Position numbers and translations under genes: made by a program. This document shows positions 19,020 through 30,138 of a stretch of DNA of 64,000 nt, piece by piece. The notes under the pieces are model-generated. The model was not told where the DNA came from. It did no database searches and saw nothing but the letters and a program-made list of their open reading frames with translations. Every line of letters begins with the position of its first letter. The first letter of the stretch is position 1. This DNA comes from Polytrichum commune (Eukaryota > Streptophyta > Polytrichopsida > Polytrichales > Polytrichaceae), in NCBI GenBank assembly GCA_950295325.1, contig OX485803.1, positions 41,681,554 through 41,745,553 on the forward strand. Direction: 5' to 3'.

Positions 19020-21880
19020 GCCAATACTGAGAATGCAGCAGACAGAAAATGGCTTGTCACGCAATGTCACAAGCTTTCAGGCAACCAACCACTTGAAACT
19101 ACCCCGAGATTCTGCAAGACAGTCAGTTCCTAGAACCAAAGGACCAAGTCCACTAGTTGCACAGCGGAAGCGTGAATGTGGACTTCTTCGCATAAAAACA
19201 TTCCATACACTGATTCTATCATACACTAGCAAACAGCGTGACATGGCTTAACTTACAGAGTTGCTGCAAACTTTCAGACGGTTACCAACTTGAACATACA
19301 CCAAGGAAGCCAGTAACCCCTGGAACTACGAAGTAGGCGACCTGCACAACAGTCGAAGCACAAATGAGCAAATTTTCACATGCTAATTCTTCCACATACT
19401 CATTCTTCCTTCCAGCAAACAGCACATGGCTTATCCCGCAAACCACCTGAAACTACCCCAAGATGCTGCAAAGAAGCGAGTTCATGGAACTAGGAGCAAG
19501 TCCACTAGTTGAACAGCCGAAGCAGGAATGTGGAATTTTTCACAAGAAAACATTCCACATACTCATGCTATGCACATGGAAAACAGCGTGACATATTTGC
19601 TTAACCCACAGTCTAGCCGCAGCAAACCTTCAGACTATCACCCGCTTGAGGATACCCCAAGAGTTTGCAAGTTATAATATGCGGCTGTTGGCTACTGTTG
19701 TCCCTCGTTCTAACATGTTTGGTTGCACAGATTTTTTTTCGTATTAGCCAAATGTCACATTCTCAGTAACATGACATTTTGGCCTCAAATGTCGCAGTAT
19801 TGAGGTTTATGAAGAACACGACCTATTTCAGTGTAAAATGCCATTTTGTATACATAAGTATGGAAGAACATTTGTATTCATGGGAAATATGCTCACAATG
19901 TTCTCCAAGGTTCACCAAGGTTTGCAAGGTTCCCCCAAGGTTCCCACAGCTCACAATGTTCCCCAAGGTCCCCTTGCATGTTCTAAAGTACTAATCACTT
20001 ATGAACCTTGAAATACATGTAGATCCCACTGCTTATGCACATTTATTACCTCTACTATATGACAAATCGGACCTAAAAAATGTCATTTTTTGAGTGTCAT
20101 AGACGTCATAGTTTGGAGGTCAACGAACACTAGAAACTTTGGTCGATGAGAAATGCATTGTATAGTCGAGGTATTGTATAATCGAGTGTCATAATAAGGA
20201 GGTTAGACCGTAATTCTGAAACCCTCCAGGAACTCGACTTGGGAATGTGGCAGAGAAGACATGGAAGATTCAAAATGAATGCCAGTACCTGAATGCGGAC
20301 TTTTGGACATGAAAACCTTCCACATACTCAATCTATCATACAGCAAACAGCCTGACATGGCTAAACCCACAGAGCCGCCGCTTCAGACACTTACCCACTT
20401 GAACTCACCCAAAGAATTTGCACGAAAGAGAGTAGGTCCTCCTGGAACTACGAACTAGTCAACCTGCACAGCAGAGGCATAAATGTCCACTATCTCACAT
20501 GAAAACAATCCACATACTCATTGTTTTATTACAGAAAACAGCACATGGCTTATCCTGCAAGGTTTCCAATCAACCACTTGAAACTACACAAAGATTCTGC
20601 AGGAAAGTCAGTTCCTGGAACTAGGAACAGGTTCACTTGCACAGGAGAAGCATGGAATTTGTGGATTTTTTCACATGACAGCATTCAGTATACTCATTCT
20701 AATTTCTATAATACAGAAGACAGCGTGAGATGGCTTAACTCACAGAGCATCCGCAAACTTACAGACACTCACCCACTTGAGGATACCCCAAGACCTTGCA
20801 AGAAAGCCAGCAACTCCTGGAACTACGAACTGTCCACCTGCACAGTAGAAGGATAAATGTGCACTTTCGCATATAAAGACGTTCCACATGCTCATTCTTT
20901 CATACAGCTAACAACACATGGATTACATTGGTGCACAGTGTCAGACTTTGGAAAATCAACCACTTAAAACTACCCCAAGATGCTACAAGAAAGACAGTTC
21001 CTGTAACTAGGAGCAAGTCCACTAGGTGCACAGCAGAATGTAGGATTTTTCACAAGAAAACATTCCACATACTCGTTCTACTCATTGGCTTAACGCAAAG
21101 TCTAGCCGCCGCAAAGTTGCAGACACTTACCCACTAATTGAGCATAACCCAAGAGTTTGCAAGAAACCCAGCAACTCCTGGACCTACGAATTCGAACTAG
21201 TCGACCACCTGCACAGCAGAGGCACAAATGCGCACTTTTTCACACTAAAACAATCCACATGATACTCATGCTTTCATATAGCAAACAGCATTATTATTGC
21301 TTATCATCCCGCAAAGTTGCACATTTTTTGGACAGTGAACAACCACTTGAGCATACCCCAAGACTTGGAAAGAAAGCCAGTAACTCCTGGGACTACGAAC
21401 TTGTCCACCTGCACAACAGAAGCATGAATGAACAATTTCATCAAATGAAAAAACTCCCCATACTCATTCTTTCACCAAGCAAACAGCACATGGCATATCC
21501 CGCAAACTCTCAAATTTTCGGACAAACAACCATTTGAAACTACCCCAAGGTTCGGCAAGAATGCCGGTTCCTGGAACTAGGAGCAAGTCCACTACTTGAA
21601 CGCAGAAAGCATAAATGTAGATTTTTTGGCATGGAAACATTCCACATACTCATCCATACATACAGCAAAGAGCGAGACACAATACTAATCTGACTAAACC
21701 CAGTGTGTAAGCCCCCGTGCAAACTCAGACCACTTCAGCATACCCCAAGAGTTTACTTGAAGGCAAGTTACACAATGTGGCTGTCGGCTAATTCTCAAAC
21801 CTTGAAGAACTCTTCGGAATGCGGAAGAGGAGAAAGGGAAGACTCAAAATGAATGCCAGTACCTGCAAATTCCAGCCAGA
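19020..21880 (-). repeat. Satellite-like array of alternating A and B monomers
   Basis: About 12 diverged monomers, roughly 190-200 bp each, in two subtypes. Type A carries gaaactaccccaagattctg and aactaggagcaagtccac (near 19090, 19445, 20570, 20955, 21527). Type B carries gagcataccccaagagtttg and ctcctggaactacgaact (near 19287, 19640, 20395, 20763, 21125, 21338, 21733). Both share tccacatactcattct and cagcaaacagc. The order is mostly A-B with a B-B step near 21125-21338, so the working unit is a dimer of about 390 bp. The array lies just 5' of the AP2-like gene and is interrupted at about 19697-20212. Strand is nominal. Confidence 0.85.
19697..20212. mobile_element. Insertion of about 515 bp interrupting the satellite array
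   Basis: A B-type monomer is split. The sequence runs ctgttggcta, then foreign DNA, then resumes attctgaaacc, while the intact monomer near 21785 reads ctgtcggctaattctcaaacc. Inside are short ccaaggttc repeats (about 19898-19970). Terminal repeats are weak and a TA target duplication is possible but not proven. Class unknown. Confidence 0.55.
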
Positions 21881-24084
21881 GTAAAAAGTACAGAAGTAAC
21901 TGTCTGTGAAGATGCTGGAGTAGAGTCGCATATTAATTTAGTGAGAGGCCGGAGAAGGTGGTAGGAAGGTGGCCACCCATGTACCACCAACACTGCAATG
22001 CCCTTTTCTTTTCTGTTGACATATTTAAGACAAACGAAACATCAGTAATTGGATGGGAGCCAATTGTGTATTAACAATTCGGCAATTTTTTTGCTATGGA
22101 ATTTTATTTTTCTCACTTGCATCTCAAAAAAATAAAGAATTTCATTTAGCAATCTTCCCCGTCTCAGTACATCAAATTCCTTGAAATGAACTCCACTATA
22201 TATCTAATTTAGTGTGGGTGGTCATACTCATCATCATCGACCCACGGTCAAGCATTCTTGAAATGAGCATTAATTTTCATTAAAATAACCTTTTCTCATC
22301 CATGTTTATCATTGTGGACCACATGATTTACTGTGACTGGAGATTAACGCAGGTAAGAAAACTTGCAATCATGTAAGGAAATTCGTGACAAGTGAAGCCT
22401 CAGTGATTTTTTCATTTTCTGATTATAGTTTTAATTTGGTTTGTTTTTGTGAAAAGTGGCAAAGAAAATAATACAAGTAGCGGATAAATTAATGATTGAA
22501 AATGGCATTAGAGAATCTGCCAGAAAGTAACACCCAGACACAAGGTCACACGATAACATTGTTACCAATTTTAACTCATTTGAAAATAAATGTGCCCAGT
22601 GGTAAATATGTGGCACATTAATTCTAGTGCCACATGAAAATCAGATATATAGTGTTCTGGGGGTCAAGATTGAGTTGATTTTGTGCAACAAACCGAAGAT
22701 CAAGGATAAGTGGAAGCAATGCTAACTTCTAAGAGAGGTAACCAGTTATGGAATGTTATTGACCAGTCAACCCTATCACCAGTGTCCCAATGCGGGGTAG
22801 TAGGCTACAACAATGATTCAAGCGTGAGATGGAGCTTGATGAAAGACCTATAAATCAAGTTGAAAAAGGTATATTTATATGTTTAATTATTTATAATGTT
22901 TGAGAGACAGATGAAGCAAGTTTGCCAAAAAAATAGACAAGGCCACCATGATCTAAAACAAATAGAGGGGCAACTCTTTGGAGACTGGCCGGGTGCACAT
23001 GCTCCAACCACACAATGCTCCCAATGCATACCTCTATTTGAGTGGTGTATATTTAGGTGAAGATCTACGAGAGGGCTGCACAAAAATATTTACTACATGT
23101 TTGTATCAAAAAAATTAAAAAACAAATAGTAATGTATTACGCGTGTTTAGAATAGATTGGACTAGGTGCTCAAAGTTTGTCATCGACTATTATAGGTTCA
23201 ATTATTCATATGGTCTTAGTTAGTTTCTAGTCCACAAATGCACTCAATGCCAGGAATTTGTACCATGAGAAACAACTAAGCAAATAAACAACTTTGCCTA
23301 CAATATGAAGTTCCTAGTTGGATGCCCATTCCTCCTCTTGTCTGCCAAGAACAATAATACCTATAGAATTCTGATGCACTTATTATGTTGTCACATATGT
23401 ACGACTTTTAAGTTAGAGCCTCCAGAAAGTCATGAACTTTTAGTTGATTCGTAGTTGTTATCATGATCAATTTAGAAGAAAAAGGCTAATCTTCACTAAA
23501 TGATATTGAAGAAGATCGCCGTCATGGTATGACCTCCAAAATTCAGGAGGAAAATGGCTGCACGCTACAACAGTTTTGATTTAATTTGGACTATTTGTTA
23601 ATCATCTCATCCTGATCTCAGGTTTATTATTAAATGAATATCCGTGGAAGAAGTGGCGGAGATTACGAAGCTGATGGAATTCCCTCCTCCTCTTCCACCA
23701 CCACTTGACTTATAAGTTGTGTAACGCTCTTCATGCAGCCACGTTGATGATGGAGAAGTAGAGTACGGCAGGCATATTGTGCTCACGATGTAATCAAGCT
23801 GCCAGGTTGCTGTTTGTTACCAGGGTATTTACATCATCATGATCGCCTCAGAATTTTGGACAAACAAACCGGAATTATCCATAGCCGTTGAAACCAGGGG
23901 TAAATTTCTACTAATTTAATGACACCGTTTGCAACCAAAGGTAAATAATATATCATTGGATTCGAAGCTCCAAACCAGAGTTTACCCAGCTTCGATAACC
24001 TGGTTAATTGCTTTGGAGCTGCAGCTGCTTGAGTGAACCCCAGGCAGCAGCTTCTTTTTTTCTTTTTTTCTTTTTTTTTCCCCT
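21881..24084. other. Gene-free AT-rich stretch
   Basis: No supported coding region, RNA gene or clear transposon end was seen. Short runs such as aaaaaaattaaaaaac near 23110 and a T-rich tract at 24054-24100 mark it as noncoding. Confidence 0.45.
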
Positions 24085-24119
24085 TTGAATCCTTTTTTTT
24101 CCGTTAAGTTCTTGAGACA

Positions 24120-24740
24120 GGTACTGAAATATCTTATGTCGTTTGGCAAAAACTTACATCCAGGCTACTTGGACCCTAAGAAAAGTGACCTTGGGAAATT
24201 CTGGGTTGCACACAACCCTAAGAGAGCTGGATCTCCTACGCATGAGAAACCAACCCTAAGAAGGGAGTTGAACATTATTCCAGGAGATTTTGTCGCTGGT
24301 CGAACTAGCAGTGACGAGATGCATGCGCATCGGCTCCCTAATTAATTAAGCATCGTCGAAGCAGCTCATCATGTAATGTTCCTCGAAGCTGTAGGGTTGG
24401 GTTCCCTCCGCTTATAACTTGCAGAAGGATCTTCACTCAGTAATCTTGATTGGGATTTTGTTGCCGAATAGGATTTGGTGTCAGTCAAAAGGTGTACTCC
24501 TGCAGCTTAAGAAACACTGCTTCTACTGTAAATAACATGCATCGACAATTGGAAGACTTGCAAACTGAACCTTCTGTATCAAAGAAAATGGCCCCCACTG
24601 GATTCCTCAATGAACTATCATCGCAGTCATCAAAAACCTTAGATTCAGTCATTTCGATCGAAACAGTTTGTTCGCAAGGGGAGGAGAGTTGCCAGCAACC
24701 TGCCATCCTGAGCGTACAGGCCGGGCCTTTGCAGGATTAA
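24120..24740 (+). other. Two coding-like fragments, unassigned
   Basis: After an acceptor-like gagacag (24120) a frame opens to 24345 encoding a basic segment with GKNLHPGYLDPKKSDLGKFW. A second segment from about 24470 to a stop at 24740 encodes a Ser/Thr/Gln-rich stretch (LEDLQTEPSVSKKMAPTGFL) after another acceptor-like aatag. Composition is more codon-like than the flanks. I recognise no family. These could be 3' exons of a gene or debris of one. Confidence 0.25.
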
Positions 24741-24856
24741 AGTTCATTCTGAAACACAGAGTTGTTCAAGTTTTTGTCTCATTGATCACTTGGTCAAGTT
24801 TGGATTTTTTGATGCACCACATCTTAAACCTAAAATGAGGTGTCCACCGCTGCATT

Positions 24857-24875
24857 CCCCCCCCCCCCCCCCCCC
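24857..24875 (+). repeat. Poly-C tract of 19
   Basis: An unbroken run of 19 C followed by a pyrimidine-rich ttctttttcttcttcttc. Shorter C runs occur at 44963-44973 and 47103-47116. Lengths of such runs are error-prone in assemblies. Confidence 0.9.
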
Positions 24876-25253
24876 TTCTTTTTCTTCTTCTTCAAACTGG
24901 GCAGGCCCCCAGCACAACGGAAATTTACAGGAGACTGTGTTCCACTGAGAACGAAACCAAGCTAACTTGGTGTCCGTGTACTTTTTCTACACATTTTTAA
25001 AAACAAAGTCTAGTAAGCTGATATAAACTTACTTTGTACAGAGTAAAACACATACAAGACTTCAGTAAATTTGTTTCCCGAAAACGACGGCATTGATTGC
25101 TCCACATGTATACGTACTATGCAGTGGGTCAGTACGCTTGAGCTCCTCCTCCATTAAGTTCCCGCAGGTGCTCTTGAGTTCGAATTCTTGTTACCAAATT
25201 GCTTCTTCTAATTCCAGTGCAGAATAAGGTACAGCTCTAGCTTCGGTGTCAAA

Positions 25254-25479
25254 AAGTGTCCGGGAGATTTTTGGGCATAATCGGTCGACATTTTCGTGTT
25301 TCCAAGTCCAACCGGCGACATGTTAACATCTCTCGGGTTTTCCTTATTAAATTAGGGTATATTCTCCAAATTCATCTACAATGATGGGGTAATTCTCTTA
25401 AAGTCTTGAACTTCGACCGGTTAATTCTCAAACTCAACTGGTTCATCTGTAACCAGCAGCCAGTCCTCCCCGTTCATTG
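25254..25479 (-). mobile_element. hAT-like MITE, family 1 (TSD GTGTCAAA)
   Basis: A 226-bp noncoding element with 8-bp duplications GTGTCAAA at 25246-25253 and 25480-25487. The ends are AAGTGTCCGGGAGATTTTTG and CCTCCCCGTTCATTG. The internal signature of family 1 is present in reverse: cataatcgg, aaccggcgacatgtt, ttgaacttcgaccggtta, ggttcatctgtaac. Confidence 0.85.
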
Positions 25480-26009
25480 GTGTCAAAGGATGTGTCAAGC
25501 TTCAGCTTTGCGATCGAGTGATGCTGCATATTTATTCAAAATAAAAATAAATACGTACCCATTCGGATTCATTAGAACCAGGATCAGATTTGATTCTGAG
25601 ATTACAGTTGTTCTAAATGGGAGAGATTGTAATGCCACCCCGGGGCTTATACTGATCAGTGGAGTGCTCATTTCAACCTCCAATCACACAGTGACCTTAG
25701 CCTGCAAGCATTCAAACAACATGTACCACGAATATATAATGGGCGTCCCGAAAATATGAAACATAACCGACCGCTCATCCAAGAGCAGATAGGGTTATCA
25801 GAACTCGCTGTGAAATTTTCATTCATGGGGACAAGATATCATCCATAGTTTTAAGATTTTGTTCATGAGATGATCGATTATGTCTGATAAACGACTGGAG
25901 TAGGTGGGATGACTTGCCACTCCTGCAGCTCATCACCACTCTTTGGCTCTAGTTGGTTATCTAGTCCAAGCGAGTCACCCACCTACTTTTTTTTCTTTTT
26001 TTCTTTTTT

Positions 26010-26410
26010 TTGTTCATGTGGGTGTTATTCAATTCATTTTCCATGTTCTCTACCTTCTACCAAATAAATTTACGCAACAAAACTTATATTGCATTGGTAA
26101 ATCTATGATGATGTCTCAACAAGAAATTAGGATGAAACTTGGACTTCACATGGTGTAAGTATGATGGTTATGAGAAGTGCATATTTGTTGATTTCTTAAC
26201 TAAGTAAGTAAATAGGTTCTCCCAACTGTGTACACTATTGAGTGTGGAGTAGTTAACAAAATTTGAAGACGTATGGTCTAATCCCTATTACTTAAAACAT
26301 GTGTCTTTACGATGTTTAATTTTTTGACTTGAACCGAACCGCACACCAATTAAATATATTAGGTGTCCAATTACGAAAAGTAACCAAATAACACACACAT
26401 GCCTTAGTCC
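26010..26410 (+). repeat. Dispersed repeat, shared with 59420-59800 and the window start
   Basis: Order of shared blocks: ttcattttccatgtt, accttctacc, aatctatgatga, cttggacttc, agtgcatatttgttgat, ccaactgt, aacatgtgtctttt, caccaat, aagtaacc. The same order appears at 59420-59800 and the last blocks at 1-88. It is noncoding. No terminal repeats were identified. Confidence 0.6.
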
Positions 26411-26573
26411 ATAATAACACATGATCAAACATGTCAAGGGTATTGAGGGGTTCCTCCTTGAGGTCTCTTTGACTGAGTTGGCCAACCGAAAGTGTCCAGC
26501 TTGGGTTTGCAGTTAGAAACCGTTATGAATTTTGAAATTTTATTTAAAAATTCAATGAAACATACAAGGCCAG

Positions 26574-26889
26574 TGGTCACCAGTATCAGGGGAGGTTAAA
26601 AAAAATCAAAAAAATCAAAAAAATCAAAAAAATCAAAAAAAGTCTAGGGAGGAGCAATAACTGGGGTAGACCGATCACTGGTTATTGATGAACCGGTTGA
26701 GTTTAAGAAATAACCGGTTAAAGTTGGAGACTTATTCAGGAAAATTACCCATCATTTAAAAGGAATTTATTGAATATACCTCAAATTAATGAAGAAAAGC
26801 CAAGAGATAGCAACATGTAACCGGTGGGTTTTGGAAACACTCGGATTTTTAACCGATTGTGCCCACAAATTAATCTCTTCGGACACTTG
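26574..26889 (+). mobile_element. Degenerate family 1 hAT-like MITE with internal microsatellite
   Basis: Contains the family 1 body (gatgaaccggttgagtttaa, aataaccggtt, caacatgtaaccggt, accgattgtgccca) and a right end ctcttcggacactt. The left part is disrupted by an aaaaaatc repeat at about 26598-26642. Target duplications could not be found, so boundaries are approximate. Confidence 0.6.
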
Positions 26890-28470
26890 TGATAGAGCGG
26901 GAGGACTTTCTTGGGTACTAAGCAACCGTAAAGTATGATGAGGATGTACTATCATCACTTCTCGATTCTCTCAATCTTAGATTTGACATGTTAGATCGAC
27001 GCGAATTTATGGTGGATGCCATTGGGGCTCTAGTGCCTCATCACCCGGTCATGGGGCATGAAGAACAAGAAAAACTACAAAATAGTGTAGGCAAAGTTGT
27101 TTATTAGAGTCCCTCGAGCATGATGAAAAAAAACACGTTTTACCTCATAACTGACATTTCGAGGATTTTGCATTTTCAAGAATGAAAAATCATAATGGTC
27201 GTGGTTTTAGGTTTTTCACAACAAATGTTTTGACTTTTGGCGTGTGTTAGAGTATTGAAAAGGTCGTCTGCAAGAATAATAAGGACCGGAGTTCATTCAG
27301 GGTTGCAAAAATTATGGTGTTTTGGTTCTTGTGAGTTGGGTTGCGTTAGTGGCTTCTTGCAGTAACAAACTAACACCCAAGTGTTGAAGTGACATAACAT
27401 TAAGTAGCAATGCTAGCGGATACCCTTTGAGTACCCACAATATTATCTCAACAAGAAGCAAAAGTTTGCAAAGCAAGGGTGAATGACTAGGAAATTAATG
27501 AAAACTAGTAGCTTCAAAAAGGTTGCCAATGTCAGTTTCGGAAGACTTTTCAAGAAAGTACAACTACCTTTTTGACCCCACCAACTTTTCCGTTGCTTTA
27601 TAGCTATTTAGATGTGTTTAGAATTTAATCTAGCCTAAATTAATACCTTTTTACCACCACTTAGCAAGTTAGCATTAGTTTTGTCTTGGAAACCGACATA
27701 GTTAATTCTTAGTAGTCAAAATAACTACCCAAATAGATTTTAAATAGCCTAAGAAAAACTCAAAGATAACGCCACCTTTGCGCTCGAAAGAGTATGAAGC
27801 CAGTGCACACTAGTTTGATGCTCTTTAAAAAAGGCCATTCTAGGCTTGTTACTTAATGTTATGAACTTCTTCTGACAAATACAAACTTGACATCAAGTAT
27901 CTAGTATATCCCCACTTTATTATGTGAGTATGCCTCCATTCGTGATTTACCCTTTTATCCATTCTATACAATTTTATATGAAAATAAAAATTGGAAATCG
28001 ATATAATAGTCCTGACAACATTTGATTCAAAATGAACAAAATCAAGCTCGTGGACCTCCCTTTGCCAAGGGCATACATATGATAACAAATTGTCAAGGCC
28101 CATGAATCTCAATGTGACAAACAAAGCACCACACCAAGTAGTTCAAATAAAGATTGTTAATATGTCCTCACTAAGACTTTATTGATAAAATTGTTTCATT
28201 TGGATCCTGAAACACTAAAAGAGACGAAGAAGAAGAAGAAGAAGAGTCGTTGACCCGTGCTTGACGAGGCAAGAGTATATTTTAAGGTTACATTTATATT
28301 GTTAGTATTATTCTCAATTAAGTAGCTTGTTTCAAACTTTTGGCTTTGAGTGTCAATTGAGATGTTATTATTCATTTTAGCATGTCTCCTTTTTCTTCTT
28401 TTTTTCTTTTTGAGACAAATGGAACTATACAACCTTTGTTTTCATTATCAAAAGTCATATATACAAGGCC

Positions 28471-28883
28471 CTCGGGGAGTGCACTTAAAGTTAAGACTAG
28501 GAATCACGTGAGTGCGTACTTTTGACCCCCCTATGTAGGTACTAAAAAATCATCTAAAAATTGTAAAAAAAAATTGAAGTTGTTAAACACAATCTAAAGT
28601 TCTTGTTGTATAAATTTCAAAAAAAAATCAATTGTATATTTTTAAATTGATTTTTAAAGCAAAAAACAACGCATTTTAATTCAAACTTCTATCATTTTTA
28701 AAAAACAAATTTTAAAAACTTTTCGTCTTGAAATTTATACCAAGTGATAGATATGTACGTAATGATTTTGCACTTAAAATTTCTTAATTTAAAAACTATT
28801 TTAAGGCCAGGTATTGTAGGGGGTATGCCATTAAAACGCACTCACGTGTATTCATAATCTTAACTTTAAGTGCACTCCCCGGG
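28471..28883. mobile_element. hAT-like MITE, family 3 (TSD ACAAGGCC)
   Basis: An exact 8-bp duplication ACAAGGCC flanks the element (28463-28470 and 28884-28891). The inverted ends are about 45 bp long: CTCGGGGAGTGCACTTAAAG and its partner CTTTAAGTGCACTCCCCGGG, continuing to gtgagtgcgt / acgcactcac. The interior is very AT-rich with no coding frame. Length is 413 bp. Confidence 0.88.
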
Positions 28884-29367
28884 ACAAGGCCACTTGAACC
28901 TGAGAAAGAGAGTTGGGGGCTCTCTTGAGTGGTCACGGTGGGACAACAAAACCCCACTAGAAGTCAAATGTCTAAGCACAATTAATTAAGCCAACATTGG
29001 GCGCTCTAATGTGCCACACAATTTTATCATTAGATCAATGGTGGATAATGTCATTCCCTCCCCACATCATATCAAACTTAGCAAGACTCTCATCATAGTT
29101 GGTCTTTTCTTGGACTCTCTGAGCGATCAACATGTAACTAGGCACTTCTAGCATATTCAAGAAGACATATTCATTTTAACATGTTAGCGTGTCACATAAT
29201 CATGTGCATATTAACATCTTTTATGGCTTGTTAATTGACGTGCGACTTTTTTTTTGTGTGAATGCATGTCAATATTATTGTCATGTGAGTGTGCATTGAC
29301 TTTGTGCACAAATAAAAATTGAAGTTACAAATCTCACAAAACAAGAAGAAAGGTTGAAGCCAAGGAA

Positions 29368-29589
29368 CTACAATAAATATGATATTTAGTGTCACTTTCT
29401 ATTTGAGATTATATAGTGCTATATCTATTTATTGTATATCTCATATTTTACCAAAAAATGTGGAATTTGTACTTTGGACATTATAGAACATTAAAAACTT
29501 TACTTGACAAAAAATTACATCAATTATAAGAACATATAGCATTGTGTAAATCCAAATAGTAAGTGACACTAAATATCATGTTTAATGTG
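29368..29589. mobile_element. TAGTGTCAC-type MITE, short family
   Basis: Inverted ends: gatatttagtgtcactt on the left and aagtgacactaaatatc on the right, in a noncoding element of about 220 bp. Related copies are at 39174-39384, 45642-46067 and 50195-50418, sharing a central catcttta / aaaaattac block. Target duplications were not resolved. Confidence 0.65.
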
Positions 29590-29759
29590 GCCTGAAGCTC
29601 AAGAAATTACAATCAAGCACTTGATAATTTAAGGTTGCATGCCAGTATTTAAGGCAAGGTCTACAATTCAATTGGGATTAGAAGGTACTAAAGGCCTGCA
29701 AGACCATGTAATGTTCGGAGGCATCATATAATATTAATTGGACAGCCATTTTTGTGTAG

Positions 29760-30138
29760 CTACACTAAATATGACATTTGGTGTCATATGGTATTTTATG
29801 TCACTATGGTAACTTTTCGCATGACACTTTTTATGTATAAGTGAACAAAATATTGTCATGGATGATGGATGAGTGCATCCATTGGCCAAAACCCTACCTT
29901 CTCTTGTCAACAACTTGTGATGAAATACTATCATAGGTGATTGAAGTTTGGATGAAAAATCACTTTTAAAGCGGCAGTATTTACAACACTGCACATCTAT
30001 GATCCCCCCATAAAATTACAAGGAATGACAAATAACGTTGGGTTAATTTTCATTGTTGGTGACACTACACCACGGTTTACAAATAGTATTGGGCAAGACA
30101 ATTAGAGTTGGTGACACTAAACATCATATTTAGTGTAA
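29760..30138 (-). mobile_element. TAGTGTCAC-type MITE, long family
   Basis: About 380 bp with ends CTACACTAAATATGACAT and CATATTTAGTGTAA. It is the reverse complement of the copies at 41910-42289 and 53329-53705 across its whole length (ggatgagtgcatccattggc, aagtttggatgaaaa, tgacactaaacatcat). Noncoding. Confidence 0.75.

Noticed and set aside
19020-21880. CRISPR-like or gene-family interpretation of the periodic array
   Set aside because: Monomers are about 195 bp, diverged throughout and lack repeat/spacer structure. No coding frame is conserved among units.
25406-25759. 117-codon open frame
   Set aside because: Its 5' third lies inside a family 1 MITE and the rest has no recognisable domain or exon borders.
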